A stretch of DNA of 64,000 nt, taken from NCBI GenBank assembly GCA_002868945.1, contig PKTX01000005.1, positions 1 through 64,000 on the forward strand. Reading direction: 5' to 3'. A program made the translations under genes and the position numbers. This DNA is from Desulfobulbaceae bacterium. Lineage in GTDB: Bacteria > Desulfobacterota > Desulfobulbia > Desulfobulbales > SURF-16. Shown here in pieces: positions 1 to 8,363 of this stretch (position 1 is the first letter of the stretch; each line of letters begins with the position of its first letter). The notes beneath the pieces are model-generated. The model did no database searches. It was not told the DNA's origin and worked only from the letters and a program-made list of their open reading frames with translations.

Positions 1-186
1 TTGGATATGCTCGGCAATGTCTTTGAGTGGACTTCATCATTGTACGACAACCGCAGGAAAGATGACCTCTACATCCTCAAGGGAGGCTCCTGGGCCACGG
101 CCCATATGACCTGTGCCGACCGCCTCATAGAACCGGCCACCACCTGGTCCAACACCATCGGTTTCCGCTGCGCCGTGGATGGCTGA
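1..186 (+). CDS. Formylglycine-generating enzyme (SUMF1/FGE-sulfatase) family protein, 3' end only
   Basis: C-terminal 61 residues of a gene that begins before the window. The motifs GNVFEW, LKGGSW and a final GFRCA are the signature end of the FGE-sulfatase/SUMF1 fold, where the protein closes with a GFR(C/V) strand. Family members oxidise a Cys or Ser of sulfatases to formylglycine, or act as non-catalytic relatives such as the ergothioneine- or ovothiol-type EgtB partner domains and kinase-linked domains. Which one applies cannot be told from this fragment. The TTG at base 1 is the window edge and not a real start. The gene ends in TGA 24 bp before a family-A repeat element. Confidence 0.8.
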   Translation: MDMLGNVFEWTSSLYDNRRKDDLYILKGGSWATAHMTCADRLIEPATTWSNTIGFRCAVDG

Positions 187-209
187 GAGGCTGCAGGACG
201 ACAGCTCTG

Positions 210-425
210 CTAGCAGCCCGTTGAAAAACGTAGCGAGCGCAGCTGAGGCAAGGAAAAATAGGGCGAAAAAATGCGCGCCCGGAGGAGGTAAGGGAGCCTG
301 CGACACTCCGAGTACCCTTGGGTGCAGTTTACATGTAGTTGAGGAGAATTTCGGAGTCTCGCTTCGCTCAAGCCGAATTTTGACGCCGCATCAGCCAGCG
401 CAGTAGTTTTTCAACAGGCTGCTAG
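210..425. mobile_element. MITE-like element, family A copy 1
   Basis: 216 bp bounded by inverted ends: CTAGCAGCCCGTTGAAAAAC on the left, and GTTTTTCAACAGGCTGCTAG on the right, its reverse complement with one mismatch. The interior has no plausible gene. It carries the shared core twice: GTAAGGGAGCCTGCGACACT near 288 and an inverted TTTCGGAGTCTCGCTTCGCT near 348. A second full copy lies at 24143-24318 and remnants at 5400-5484 and 40539-40960. The TA dinucleotide at each edge fits the target preference of IS630/Tc1-mariner-type elements. No transposase is visible in the window. Confidence 0.75.
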
Positions 426-472
426 TGCAGTGTATCACTTAAAGTTTTGTATATTTATGCAACTATACCTTT

Positions 473-538
473 AACCACAAAGGCACAAAGATCTTCTTGT
501 TTTTATGTTTTTCTTTGTGCCTTCGTACCTTTGTGGTT
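473..538. repeat. Long inverted repeat downstream of aroB
   Basis: The left arm AACCACAAAGGCACAAAG pairs with a right arm near 513-538 that contains the same sequence inverted, with an eight-base insertion. This is an ACCACAAAGGCACAAAG-type palindrome. It sits just past the aroB stop and could act as a weak transcription barrier, although there is no clean U tract. Confidence 0.55.
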
Positions 539-588
539 CGTATGCAATATGTAGAAATTCTACACGTAAATTTAAGTTTTACAGAGTA

Positions 589-1662
589 CTAGGCCAGGGC
601 CGCGTCAATAAGTGCTTCATCAACCTCATCCGTGATGACAACCTTGCCGATTTGAAGAGGCAGGATGAAAAAGGGTTTGCCAGCCACGCTCTTCTTGTCG
701 GTCTTTAAAAATTCCTTCATCTGCTGCCGATCAAGGTCGGCCGGCACCTGGACCGGCAGGCCGAAGCCCTGTAACAACTCCTTGACGCGGCGGGCCTTCT
801 CCTCGGCAAAGAGCCCCTTGCCGACCGCAATGGTATTGACCGCCACCATGCCGATACTGACCGCCATGCCATGGGCAATCTCAAAATTGGAGGCCGCCTC
901 CACGGCATGCCCCAGGGTATGGCCATAGTTGAGAATACGGCGCAGATCCGCCTCCCGTTCGTCCGCCTCAACCACCTGGGCCTTGATGGTGCAGCAATGG
1001 GCCACCACTGCCTCCACCACCGCCGGCTCAAGGGCAAGGATACTCTTTTGATTGGCGGCCAGAAAATGAAAAAAATCAGCATCATAAATGACGCCATACT
1101 TCACCACCTCAGCCAGGCCGTTGAGCAATTCGGCGTGGGGCAACTCAGTCAACACCGTACTGTCGACAAAGACTGCCTTGGGTTGATAGAAACAGCCCAC
1201 CAGATTCTTACCCTCCGGGATATCGACGCCGGTCTTGCCGCCCACCGAGCTGTCAACCTGAGCCAGAAGGGTTGTCGGCACCTGGACAAAGGGAATGCCG
1301 CGCATATAGATAGCAGCCAGAAACCCGGTGATATCGCCGCTGACACCGCCCCCCAGGGCAATGAGACCATCCTGCCGATCAACACCGAGACGAGCCAGTT
1401 CCCTGGCCAGTTTTTCCACTGTGGCCATATTCTTATTGGCCTCGCCATGGCCAAAGGTCAACAGGTCAACCGGGATGTCGGCATTGCGCAATGACTCGAC
1501 AACATGGCCGCCAAAACGCTCAGCCACATTATCATCCGCTATAATAATATAACGCTTGGCTATCTGTCGTAGTTTCAATTCCTTGCCGATCTCGGCGAGC
1601 AGGCCCTCCTTGATCAAAATGGGATAGGCCCGATCCTCTAAACCAACCTGAAGCTGTTTCAT
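589..1662 (-). CDS. aroB: 3-dehydroquinate synthase
   Basis: Cytosolic NAD-dependent enzyme of the shikimate pathway that converts DAHP to 3-dehydroquinate. The 357-residue length is normal. The glycine-rich GGGVSGD motif lies at residues 104-110 and the signature DSSVGGKTGVD at 137-147. Zn-ligand regions are recognisable at DEREADLRRILNYGHTLGHA and in the HG of the following helix. The start ATG has a plausible leader region. It is transcribed alone: upstream is a 566-bp non-coding stretch and downstream an inverted repeat. No irregularity was seen and the assignment is secure. Confidence 0.96.
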   Translation of the reverse strand: MKQLQVGLEDRAYPILIKEGLLAEIGKELKLRQIAKRYIIIADDNVAERFGGHVVESLRNADIPVDLLTFGHGEANKNMATVEKLARELARLGVDRQDGLIALGGGVSGDITGFLAAIYMRGIPFVQVPTTLLAQVDSSVGGKTGVDIPEGKNLVGCFYQPKAVFVDSTVLTELPHAELLNGLAEVVKYGVIYDADFFHFLAANQKSILALEPAVVEAVVAHCCTIKAQVVEADEREADLRRILNYGHTLGHAVEAASNFEIAHGMAVSIGMVAVNTIAVGKGLFAEEKARRVKELLQGFGLPVQVPADLDRQQMKEFLKTDKKSVAGKPFFILPLQIGKVVITDEVDEALIDAALA

Positions 1663-2228
1663 GCTGACACCGTTTTATCTTTTTTCATCCGGCACTCTCA
1701 ACAAATAGTGGTTGAAGCACTGCTGCAAACGCCCTGTGGCACCATCTCTTCATAACATAACTCTAAAAGCATTGTCATTTTTAAGTAGCATCCATCAGGC
1801 CGTTCTTGACAAGCGTGAGCACGATGTCCAAAATACATCCAGACAGGGTAACAGCAACAACACACCACCCTATGGCGATCGAACCTCCGGCGTTCGTACC
1901 TGATGAACGCAGCACCGCCCGAACCTGCCGTAACCGGCACGACTGCTCAAGGGGGGGGAACGATTCGCTCGTTTTAGGCTATCTTGATATAATGAGATAT
2001 TTTATTTTCGTAGCGACGAAAAAATCGGACAGGTAAGCGAGCCTGCGAGACTCCGAAATAGCAATTATGCAAGATGGCCTTTACTCATTTCCGGCACCAG
2101 AGGCTGGAAGGGACACCGACAGTTGCCATTCTTTGTGTGGCCGTCGGCAGGGGGCCAGGCGAACCTCTCCCGGCCAACCGAACCATCTCATACAGCCAGA
2201 CACTGGCCCAGACAGCACGAGGCACCCC
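1663..2228. other. Non-coding stretch between aroB and the winged-helix gene
   Basis: 566 bp between divergent genes. It contains family-C element copy 1 (1977-2079). The remainder has only short open frames of biased composition and no recognisable protein or RNA gene. A GC-rich stretch at 2080-2228 leads into the next gene. Confidence 0.5.
1977..2079. mobile_element. MITE-like element, family C copy 1
   Basis: About 103 bp with imperfect inverted ends: GGCTATCTTGATATAAT on the left and ATTATGCAAGATGGCC on the right. The interior carries GAGATATTTTATTTTCG and the shared core GGTAAGCGAGCCTGCGAGAC followed by TCCGAAATAG. A closely similar copy (about 90% by eye) is at 30986-31087. Single ends occur at 28195-28226 and 49735-49759. 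It is non-coding. Confidence 0.7.
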
Positions 2229-2675
2229 ATGACATCAGAAAAGAAAAACAAACTCACGGAAACCACGGAACGGGTGGGCAAGGCCCTGGCCCGCTCCAGC
2301 TTCAAGGCGGAAACAGTCGGCCGCAGGGCCCAGAAAAGGGTGGAAGACCTGGTGGGCAAGGTTTCCAGGCGGGGCCACCGCACAATGGCAGAAACCGACA
2401 AACCTGCAGCAGCGGAAAAGTTGCCCGAGGCGACAAAGGCCACGCCCCCCTTTACAGCCGGCCCAGGTCTCTCCATTCCGGAGCAATTCGGCTTTATTGC
2501 CGGCGCCATCCACACCTATCTTGACAAAAACGGCCACGTACCCACCAGCAGGTTGATCAACGCGCTCATGCGGCAAAAAAACAGCCGGGCAAACGTCCTG
2601 GCCGCCATCGGCTGGCTGGCCAGAGAGGACAAACTGCAATTCAGCGAAGACGGCGCCATGGTAGCGCTGAAGTAG
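2229..2675 (+). CDS. Winged helix-turn-helix (DUF2582-like) protein
   Basis: A 148-residue protein. The first ~90 residues are basic, then rich in Ala and Pro, and look disordered. The last ~65 residues (IPEQFGFIAGAIHTYL through the end) match the small winged-helix domain called DUF2582, including the typical AIGWLAREDKL motif. Function is unknown; a nucleic-acid-binding role is inferred from the fold only. The ATG at 2229 was chosen over an upstream frame opening at 2067 because the upstream extension has no domain and lies in repeat-derived sequence. The gene appears to stand alone, and a palindromic repeat pair follows it directly. Confidence 0.7.
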   Translation: MTSEKKNKLTETTERVGKALARSSFKAETVGRRAQKRVEDLVGKVSRRGHRTMAETDKPAAAEKLPEATKATPPFTAGPGLSIPEQFGFIAGAIHTYLDKNGHVPTSRLINALMRQKNSRANVLAAIGWLAREDKLQFSEDGAMVALK

Positions 2676-2681
2676 CCCGTG

Positions 2682-2817
2682 CCCCCTCTCCCCGAAGGGG
2701 CGAGGGGAGTTGTCAGTCGTGCCGAGCCATGCCGTTCGCCCATTCGAGCAGAACGATCTTCCCCCAGCACCGCTTCCACTTTCCCCTCTCCCGCCGGGAG
2801 AGGGCCAGGGTGAGGGC
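2682..2817. repeat. G/C-rich palindromic repeat pair left of the DUF559 gene
   Basis: Two copies of a self-complementary repeat: one at 2682-2707 (CCCCTCTCCCCGAAGGGGCG) and one at 2783-2817 (CCCCTCTCCCGCCGGGAGAG, then GGCCAGGGTGAGGG). Each can fold into a hairpin. The same unit recurs three times on the other side of the DUF559 gene. Confidence 0.75.
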
Positions 2818-2826
2818 AAAAATCGC

Positions 2827-3153
2827 ATGAAAGATAAAGCCCGCAGCCTCAGACGCCGGCAAACCGAGGCAGAAAAACGCCTCTGGCAATACTTACGGAA
2901 TCGCCAGCCGGCCGGCTGTAAGTTCAGGCGCCAACATCCGATTAGCCCCTATATTGTCGACTTTGCCTGTCTGGAGAAAAAACTGATCATCGAACTCGAT
3001 GGCAGCCAACACCTGGAGGCTAAAGAGCCTGACAACCGCCGCGACAACTTCCTCAAAGAGAAAGGTTTCACGGTGCTGCGCTTCTGGAACCACGAGATCT
3101 TTGCAGAAACAGAGGCCGTTTTGCAGTTGATTTACCACAAACTTAACAAATAG
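2827..3153 (+). CDS. DUF559 (Vsr-like endonuclease fold) domain protein
   Basis: A 108-residue protein. The segments RRRQTEAEKRLWQYLRNRQ, GCKFRRQHPISPYIVDFAC and KLIIELDGSQHLE are the hallmark of DUF559, a small restriction-endonuclease-like/Vsr-related domain. The putative metal and catalytic residues are the D of IVDF, the E and D of IIELDG, the Q and H after it, and the terminal FTVLRFWNHEI. The start at 2827 was chosen because homology begins at MKDKARSLRRRQ; the longer frame runs through the palindromic repeat. The gene lies between two blocks of G/C-rich palindromes, an arrangement resembling REP sequences with a dedicated nuclease. Cellular role unknown. Confidence 0.85.
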   Translation: MKDKARSLRRRQTEAEKRLWQYLRNRQPAGCKFRRQHPISPYIVDFACLEKKLIIELDGSQHLEAKEPDNRRDNFLKEKGFTVLRFWNHEIFAETEAVLQLIYHKLNK

Positions 3154-3156
3154 ATC

Positions 3157-3441
3157 CCCCTCACCCTAACCCTCTCCCCTGAGGGGCGAGGGAATATCGG
3201 TCATACGAGGCCATATAGCCTGCTCCAGTCCAAAGCAGGTCGATCTCCCATCCCCGGCAATCTCCCACCACAGCTTCCATTTTCCCCTCTCCCGCCGGGA
3301 AAAAGCCAGGGAGAGGGGATTGCCAATCGTGTCCGCGCATATTCCCCTGCGCCAGCCCAAAGCAGGCCAATCCCTTTCCCGCCCCCCATCACTGCTTCCA
3401 CTTTCCCCTCTCCCTGGGGGAGAGGGCCAGGGTGAGGGGAA
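3157..3441. repeat. Three G/C-rich palindromic repeats right of the DUF559 gene
   Basis: Repeat units near 3157-3192 (CCCTCACCCTAACCCTCTCC), 3282-3320 (CCCCTCTCCCGCCGGGAAAA) and 3402-3441 (CCCCTCTCCCTGGGGGAGAG). They are separated by ~85-bp spacers that resemble each other (each contains CAATC or CGATCTC and CAGCTTCCA- or CTGCTTCCA-like text). They match the pair left of the DUF559 gene, so the gene sits inside a five-unit array. Confidence 0.75.
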
Positions 3442-3445
3442 AAAG

Positions 3446-3495
3446 CGCATAAAAAAAGGGGGAAACGCCATATGACGTCTCCCCCTTTTTATGCG
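3446..3495 (-). terminator. Rho-independent terminator of sat
   Basis: Hairpin with stem AAAAAAAGGGGG...CCCCCTTTTT, extended by CGCAT/ATGCG at the base, just past the sat stop. It is symmetrical enough to work in both directions. Confidence 0.8.
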
Positions 3496-3521
3496 GTAAA
3501 CAACAGCCTCAGGCTGATTAC

Positions 3522-4799
3522 TTACATGGAGTCACCGGAAGCGGCACCCTGCATCTTAACCTCCACCTTCTCGGTGAGGCCTTCATAGTACTCGCGCAGG
3601 ATAACCAGAACCTCGTCACGACCGAAGTGATCCGGAATGTCAGCACCCTCGGAAAGGGCCTTGCGCAGCTTGGTACCGGAAAGGATGACGCGGTGCTCTT
3701 TGTCATGGGGACAGGTGCGCAGAGAAGCCATACCATCACACTTGGAGCAGTAGAAGGTCCAGTCGATCTTCATGGGCTTACACTGCAGATCCTTACCCTC
3801 GTCACCGGTGGTGGGGATCTTGTCAAAGATTTCCTGGGCCTCGAACAGACCGTAGAAGTCACCAACGCCGGCATGGTCACGACCGATCAGCATGTTGTTA
3901 ACACCGTAGTTCTGGCGGAAGGTGGCGTGCAGCAGACCTTCACGAGGACCGGCGTAACGCATATCCAGCGGATAACCGGCCTGGATGACGTTGTCTTTGA
4001 CAAAGTGATGCTCAACCAGGGTGTCGATGGCCTTAACGCGAACCTCGGCAGGAATATCACCCGGCTTGAGGTTACCGATGAGGGAGTGGATCAGACAGCC
4101 GTCACACACCTCGATGGCGATCTTGGCCAGGAACTCGTGAGAGCGATGCATGGGGTTACGGAGCTGCAGGGCAGCAACATTGGCCCAACCGCGCTCCTCA
4201 AACATGGTGCGGGTCTCGGCAGGAGTCAGGTAGACGCCTTTGTAGTCCTCGGGATAGCTGCCCTGAGAGAGAACCTTGACGGGACCGGCCAGGTTGACCT
4301 CTTTCTGGTTCATAACCATGATAACGCCGGGATGATCATCCGGGGCAATCTTCCAGAAATTGCCATCCACGGATTCCTCGCCTTCACCTTTGAAAACCTT
4401 CTCACATTCCCACTTCTTGTCAGCGTCGGTCATCTCAAACTTCTCGGTGACCTTCATGGTAGCCATGGGCTGACCATCGGCAAAAAGGGCAACCTCTTCA
4501 CCTTCACTGATGGCATCGGCATCGGCCTTGGAAACGTCAAGGGTAATGGGCACAGGCCAGAAGGTGCCGTCAGCCATCTGGAAGTTCTCACAGACGCCTT
4601 TCCAGTCAGCCTTGGTCATGAAGCCATCAAGCGGAGAGAAACCACCGATACCCATCATAATCAGGTCGCCTTTGGCACGAGCACTAACGTCAATCCTCTT
4701 CAGCCCTTTTGCTTTTTCGAGTTCAGTCTCAAGCTCATTGCCATGCAGCAGGGCACAAACCAGTCCTTTTCCACCATGTGGGGCTACTAATTTAGACAT
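3522..4799 (-). CDS. sat: Sulfate adenylyltransferase (ATP sulfurylase), dissimilatory type
   Basis: Activates sulfate to adenylyl sulfate (APS) with ATP, the first step of sulfate reduction in the cytoplasm. The 425-residue homo-oligomeric form shows [10 protein letters not shown] at 212-221 (the nucleotide/sulfate-binding QxRNPxHxxH motif) and GRDHAG at 306-311. A C-x2-C-x8-C cluster at 351-363 followed by PHD marks the zinc-binding prokaryotic/archaeal class found in sulfate reducers. AAGGAGACC precedes the ATG. The gene has a strong promoter far upstream and its own terminator, so it is a monocistronic, probably highly expressed unit. No aprAB or qmo genes lie nearby. Confidence 0.97.
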   Translation of the reverse strand: MSKLVAPHGGKGLVCALLHGNELETELEKAKGLKRIDVSARAKGDLIMMGIGGFSPLDGFMTKADWKGVCENFQMADGTFWPVPITLDVSKADADAISEGEEVALFADGQPMATMKVTEKFEMTDADKKWECEKVFKGEGEESVDGNFWKIAPDDHPGVIMVMNQKEVNLAGPVKVLSQGSYPEDYKGVYLTPAETRTMFEERGWANVAALQLRNPMHRSHEFLAKIAIEVCDGCLIHSLIGNLKPGDIPAEVRVKAIDTLVEHHFVKDNVIQAGYPLDMRYAGPREGLLHATFRQNYGVNNMLIGRDHAGVGDFYGLFEAQEIFDKIPTTGDEGKDLQCKPMKIDWTFYCSKCDGMASLRTCPHDKEHRVILSGTKLRKALSEGADIPDHFGRDEVLVILREYYEGLTEKVEVKMQGAASGDSM

Positions 4800-4990
4800 G
4801 TGATCGGTCTCCTTAAAAAATGAAAATTAAAAGATATAGTGCGCCCGCACTTACGTTGCAGCTTGCACAGCTGGACTAACAGCAGGAGCCCTGGATCGCG
4901 TAAGCTGGCGCTTCGATTAACTAAAAATCGACAATTCGAAAAAAAATGGTCCGCACACCTAATGAACCATTATTCATTTTCGTTGGCCTA

Positions 4991-5018
4991 TATATAGTTA
5001 GTTGGTGGAGTATGTCAA
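4991..5018 (-). promoter_or_regulatory. Sigma-70-type promoter of sat
   Basis: On the minus strand, TTGACA (5013-5018), a 16-bp spacer, then TATATA (4991-4996). The predicted start near 4984 gives a ~185-nt leader before the sat ATG. No known riboswitch was recognised in that leader. Confidence 0.7.
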
Positions 5019-5310
5019 GAAAAACTTACGGCCCGAAACGGATAGAGGGCAGAGGACGCCTTGCCGCGGAACCGAAAAAAAAATTTCTACCGGAATGGAT
5101 TTTCCCTTGTCTGTCTCGCCCGGTTATCCCGCCGACAACGCCCCGAAGCCCCTCCTCACCCACCCGCGTCGCGGCGAGTACCGGAAAGATAACCGGGCCA
5201 GTCAAAAGGCGGGCAGCTCAGCCCTGCACCTTGGACCTTGAACCTCGCACGAGAAGTGTGGTGGTGTGGACAGGGAGAGACGGCGGCGGCAGAGCTGCCC
5301 GGCAGGCGTC

Positions 5311-5354
5311 AAAAAAAACCGCGGCCAGGGCAACGCTGCCTGCGGTTTTTTTTT
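5311..5354. terminator. Terminator-like hairpin between flaG and sat
   Basis: AAAAAAAACCGC ... GCGGTTTTTTTTT with an internal GGC/GCC pairing. The A and T tracts on the two sides make it usable in either direction. It would stop flagellar-operon transcripts running into sat. Confidence 0.6.
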
Positions 5355-5399
5355 GCAATGCCATCGCTGACCACAGAGGGCCTGCCGGCTGCCGGGGTA

Positions 5400-5484
5400 T
5401 ATTGGCCGTTGAAAAGGCGGGTTAGGCGCCCGTTGTTGAGAGAAAAGAGACCTGCGAGCGCAGTAGTTTTTCAACAGGCTGCTA
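5400..5484. repeat. Degenerate family-A element ending on the flaG stop codon
   Basis: The right end GTTTTTCAACAGGCTGCTAA (5465-5484) is intact; a weak left end GGCCGTTGAAAA lies near 5405. The interior GACCTGCGAGCGCAGTAG also matches family A. The flaG stop (TAG, 5482-5484) lies inside the terminal repeat. Confidence 0.55.
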
Positions 5485-5880
5485 AGCCTGTTTATCAAAA
5501 AGCAGGCCGACGAGTTCGTTAAGCTTTTCACGCAGGGCGAGGACTTCTTCGGAAGGTATTTGGCGGATCAATTCACCGCTTTCTCGTTCGGTGACCTCCA
5601 CGACAATATCCTCGGTGGCCTCATGCACGGAAAAGCCCAGTTTGGCGCCCATTGCCTCAAAACGATCCTGAATCTCTTCGGTCAGATCACGCAGATCATC
5701 GGCGGAGAGTTTGCCTGCCTTGCGACCATGCAGGGCCTGATCATTAAGCTCACCTTGGGCGGATTTTTCACCCTTGCCCACCGGAGCGACCCGCGGTCGG
5801 GTCTGATCCTCAATCTCCACCGAGGAGACCAGGGGCTGACCAGCTCCTTTTATCTCCGTACTTATATTGACATCAACCAT
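5482..5880 (-). CDS. flaG: Flagellar protein FlaG
   Basis: A 132-residue protein. The C-terminal half (about residues 70-128) holds the FlaG domain: FSVHEATEDIVVEVTERESG followed by ELIRQIPSEEVLALREKL. The N-terminal ~55 residues are low-complexity. FlaG proteins lie beside flagellin and cap genes and influence filament length. It is the last gene of the fliC-fliD-fliS-fliT-flaG block, all on the minus strand. Its stop codon falls in the end of a family-A repeat element. Confidence 0.88.
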   Translation of the reverse strand: MVDVNISTEIKGAGQPLVSSVEIEDQTRPRVAPVGKGEKSAQGELNDQALHGRKAGKLSADDLRDLTEEIQDRFEAMGAKLGFSVHEATEDIVVEVTERESGELIRQIPSEEVLALREKLNELVGLLFDKQA

Positions 5881-5936
5881 AACATCAACCTCCTCGTTCC
5901 TTGATCAGGCCTTCTCCAGCCTCATCGGAAAGGGTA

Positions 5937-6239
5937 TCAGGCCTGCTTTCCATAAGCAACAAGGGCACGTCTGCCCTTGTTCATGGCCAGGAGCTCTTTC
6001 TGCAAAATATCCATGCGATTCCGGGCCAAGGCCATGCATTTGTCCTCGGCAACCCTGATACGCTTAATCAATACGGCGTGTTCCCTGTCCAGGGGGATAT
6101 CAGCCATTCGGCTGAAAACTTCCCGCCGTTTTTGGAGCAGGGGGGCAAGATGCTCCTCATAGCCTTCTTCCTCCAGGGCCAGGACACCTTCAATCTCTTC
6201 GGTGATAGCCAGGAGTTCCCTGTAAAATGATGCAGCCAT
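5937..6239 (-). CDS. fliT: FliT-like flagellar chaperone
   Basis: A 100-residue, mostly helical protein: FYRELLAITEEIEGVLALEE, then a central helix with LAPLLQKRREVFSRM, then KRIRVAEDKCMALARNRMDI. Size, helical pattern and position directly after fliS fit FliT, the export chaperone for the FliD cap. Sequence conservation in this family is low, so the name rests mainly on position. The ATG at 6239 has GGGGTGG just upstream; a longer frame opens at 6338 but its extension is not protein-like. Confidence 0.6.
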   Translation of the reverse strand: MAASFYRELLAITEEIEGVLALEEEGYEEHLAPLLQKRREVFSRMADIPLDREHAVLIKRIRVAEDKCMALARNRMDILQKELLAMNKGRRALVAYGKQA

Positions 6240-6393
6240 GTATGCCACCCCTTTGCCTCTTGTCCTGTCTCTATGTGCCTCTTCATCCAGCGACCCATTC
6301 AGCCGATGTCGGCACCTCGCGCACCTATTGTCAAACACGTTTTGCCGCGCTTCTGGTACGCGGGCGAAACCGCTTACCGGACACGGTCACTTA

Positions 6394-6852
6394 TCAATAA
6401 ACCGCCTGAAAGGCGCCGCGTTCCACCTTTTCCACCGGCCTATCAGTGGTGGCTCCTTCAGCCGCCCCTGCCCGTCTGTTGGCGGCCAGGGTTACCCAGG
6501 CCTCGGTAAGGGGCTCCACCGTCCGAATGGCATTATCCAGCATACCGGCGTCACCGGCAATATTGCCATGGGTGATCTCGGTGGTCAGGTAGAAATAGAG
6601 GTCGCTCAGGTTGGCGGAGATCTCGCCGCCCTCCTCCATGTTGAGTGCGGAGTGGAGCTCGGTGATAATGGCCAGGGCGCGACTGACGTTCTCGCCCTGC
6701 ACCTTTGTTTGACCGGCAAGAATGGCATCGCGGGCCGTAAGCAGCGAGGCGCCAAGGGCCTGATAGAGACGGGCAACGACCTCGGCCGGATCCAGGTTGT
6801 TGAGTTCATTCTGTTTATAGGCGGAACAGGCCTTGCGCTGATTCTGGTACAT
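6394..6852 (-). CDS. fliS: Flagellar export chaperone FliS
   Basis: A 152-residue protein. The N-terminus YQNQRKACSAYKQNELNNLD followed by PAEVVARLYQALGASLLTAR is the standard FliS start, and the four-helix bundle extends to about residue 125. The family binds the C-terminal region of flagellin in the cytosol and prevents early polymerisation. It lies 19 bp after fliD and precedes the FliT-like gene, as in many flagellar loci. The last ~25 residues are a variable tail. Confidence 0.92.
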   Translation of the reverse strand: MYQNQRKACSAYKQNELNNLDPAEVVARLYQALGASLLTARDAILAGQTKVQGENVSRALAIITELHSALNMEEGGEISANLSDLYFYLTTEITHGNIAGDAGMLDNAIRTVEPLTEAWVTLAANRRAGAAEGATTDRPVEKVERGAFQAVY

Positions 6853-6871
6853 AGTTTTCCTACCTTATTTT

Positions 6872-8287
6872 TTATTTGCCGTAAATGCTTTCGCTGAGCT
6901 GGGCCAGGGAGGTGAGCTGCTGCTCCAGGGCACCGGAGGTCGCCTCATACTCGGCCATCAGTCCCTCCAGGGCCAGAAATTGGTTACGGAGATTCTCCTC
7001 CTTCAGGGACAAACGGTAGTTGATCCGTTCTATCTGTTCTCCGATAGAGTCGATGGAGGATTGCAAGCCCTCTTCCTTGGCGCTCAACACACTGCCCGAG
7101 CCGCTCAGATAACTGTCGAGCATCTCGTCAAACTGAACCGCGATGCCCTTGTTGCCCTCTTCCGTATTGGTAAAGAACGTTATGACGTCGCTGCCGTTAT
7201 TTTCGATTGCCGAGGTCAGCACGTCACTGTCAAGACTCATTTTACCGTCCCGGTCCAGCGCAATACCAAGCTTACTGAGACTGTTGATATCACTTGGCAC
7301 ACCATCCACCCCGGCATAGAGCAGATTGACGAGACGACCTTGCAGCTGGCGGGTGGTGCTGTCGCCCTGCAGGACGCCGCTCTCGCCGGTCTCACTGTCA
7401 TACTTCTGCAGGGTGCCGAAGAGATCCACCAGGGAGTTATAGGCCTCCACAAACTTTTCAACCTTACCGGTAATAGCGCTGTAGCTCTGGCTCACCGTCA
7501 AGGTGAAGGGGGTGCCGGGATCGGCATCCTTCAGGTCGAGGGTGACACCGTCAATAAGATCGCTCACACTGTTGTCGGCCCGCTCAACGTCAATGCCGTT
7601 CAAGCTCAGCTGGGCATTGGCGGCGGCCCGCGTCTCAAATAAACTTTGGGTGGCCGGATCATCATAGAGACTGGAGAGTCCGGCGGCATCGGTATTGACA
7701 CCATCGTCATCCGCCATGGTCAGGCTGATGGTATTATCGGCGCCGGTTGCCGAGGCGGCCAGGGCAAGATAGACATTGCCGGTGCCGTCATCAACCACGG
7801 CAGCGGAAACACCGGCATCCGAGGCGTTAATGGCCTGGGCAATGCCGGCCAGGGTCTGGTTATCGGCATCAATGGTAATATCAACACTCGCCTCACTACC
7901 CACCTGAATAGTCAGGGTGCCGGTCCCCACCACCTCATCAGCGCCGGCAAAAGAGGCGCTGCGCACCATCTGGCTGGCGGCCCGGGAGTTGACTTCAATC
8001 TGGTAGCTGCCCTCAGAGGCATCAGCGGAGGCCGAGGCGGTCAGCACACTGCTGTTACCGGAAACCGCTGAATAGGCAATAAAACCATCCGGCTCGGTCA
8101 GGGCGGCAGCTGTTGTCTGAAAAGCGGAGAGTTCGGACTTTAAAGCCCCCAGGGCGGAGATCTTGGATTGAAAGGTGGCCTCGCGTCGCTGCAGCTGCAG
8201 GATGGGGCGTCTTTCCAGATCCATCATCTGGCTGATGATCGACTCGGTATCCAGTCCGGATGCCAGGCCACCAACACTAAAAGCCAT
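6872..8287 (-). CDS. fliD: Flagellar hook-associated protein 2 (filament cap)
   Basis: A 471-residue protein. FliD N-terminus: FSVGGLASGLDTESIISQMM (residues 3-22), with the usual LERRPILQLQRRE segment next. The central ~240 residues form the variable cap domains. The C-terminal coiled-coil DSIGEQIERINYRLSLKEEN leads to the typical end. FliD caps the growing filament and guides flagellin folding outside the cell. The fliC terminator hairpin lies just upstream, so fliD-fliS-fliT-flaG either depend on readthrough or have a promoter not recognised here. Confidence 0.95.
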   Translation of the reverse strand: MAFSVGGLASGLDTESIISQMMDLERRPILQLQRREATFQSKISALGALKSELSAFQTTAAALTEPDGFIAYSAVSGNSSVLTASASADASEGSYQIEVNSRAASQMVRSASFAGADEVVGTGTLTIQVGSEASVDITIDADNQTLAGIAQAINASDAGVSAAVVDDGTGNVYLALAASATGADNTISLTMADDDGVNTDAAGLSSLYDDPATQSLFETRAAANAQLSLNGIDVERADNSVSDLIDGVTLDLKDADPGTPFTLTVSQSYSAITGKVEKFVEAYNSLVDLFGTLQKYDSETGESGVLQGDSTTRQLQGRLVNLLYAGVDGVPSDINSLSKLGIALDRDGKMSLDSDVLTSAIENNGSDVITFFTNTEEGNKGIAVQFDEMLDSYLSGSGSVLSAKEEGLQSSIDSIGEQIERINYRLSLKEENLRNQFLALEGLMAEYEATSGALEQQLTSLAQLSESIYGK

Positions 8288-8314
8288 GGTGGATTCCTCC
8301 CTCTAGGGTGAAAG

Positions 8315-8350
8315 AAAAACCGAAAGAGGAGGAGAATCCTCCTCTTTCGG
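8315..8350 (-). terminator. Intrinsic terminator of flagellin
   Basis: A perfect 13-bp stem, CCGAAAGAGGAGG with CCTCCTCTTTCGG, and a five-base loop. On the minus strand it is followed by TTTTTCTTTC. It separates fliC from fliD. Confidence 0.88.
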
Positions 8351-8363
8351 GGTACTAGTGAAA

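Noticed and set aside
4946-5425. Open frames of 79-159 residues between sat and flaG
   Set aside because: They cover the sat promoter, a heptamer remnant and a terminator hairpin, have biased composition and match nothing recognisable.
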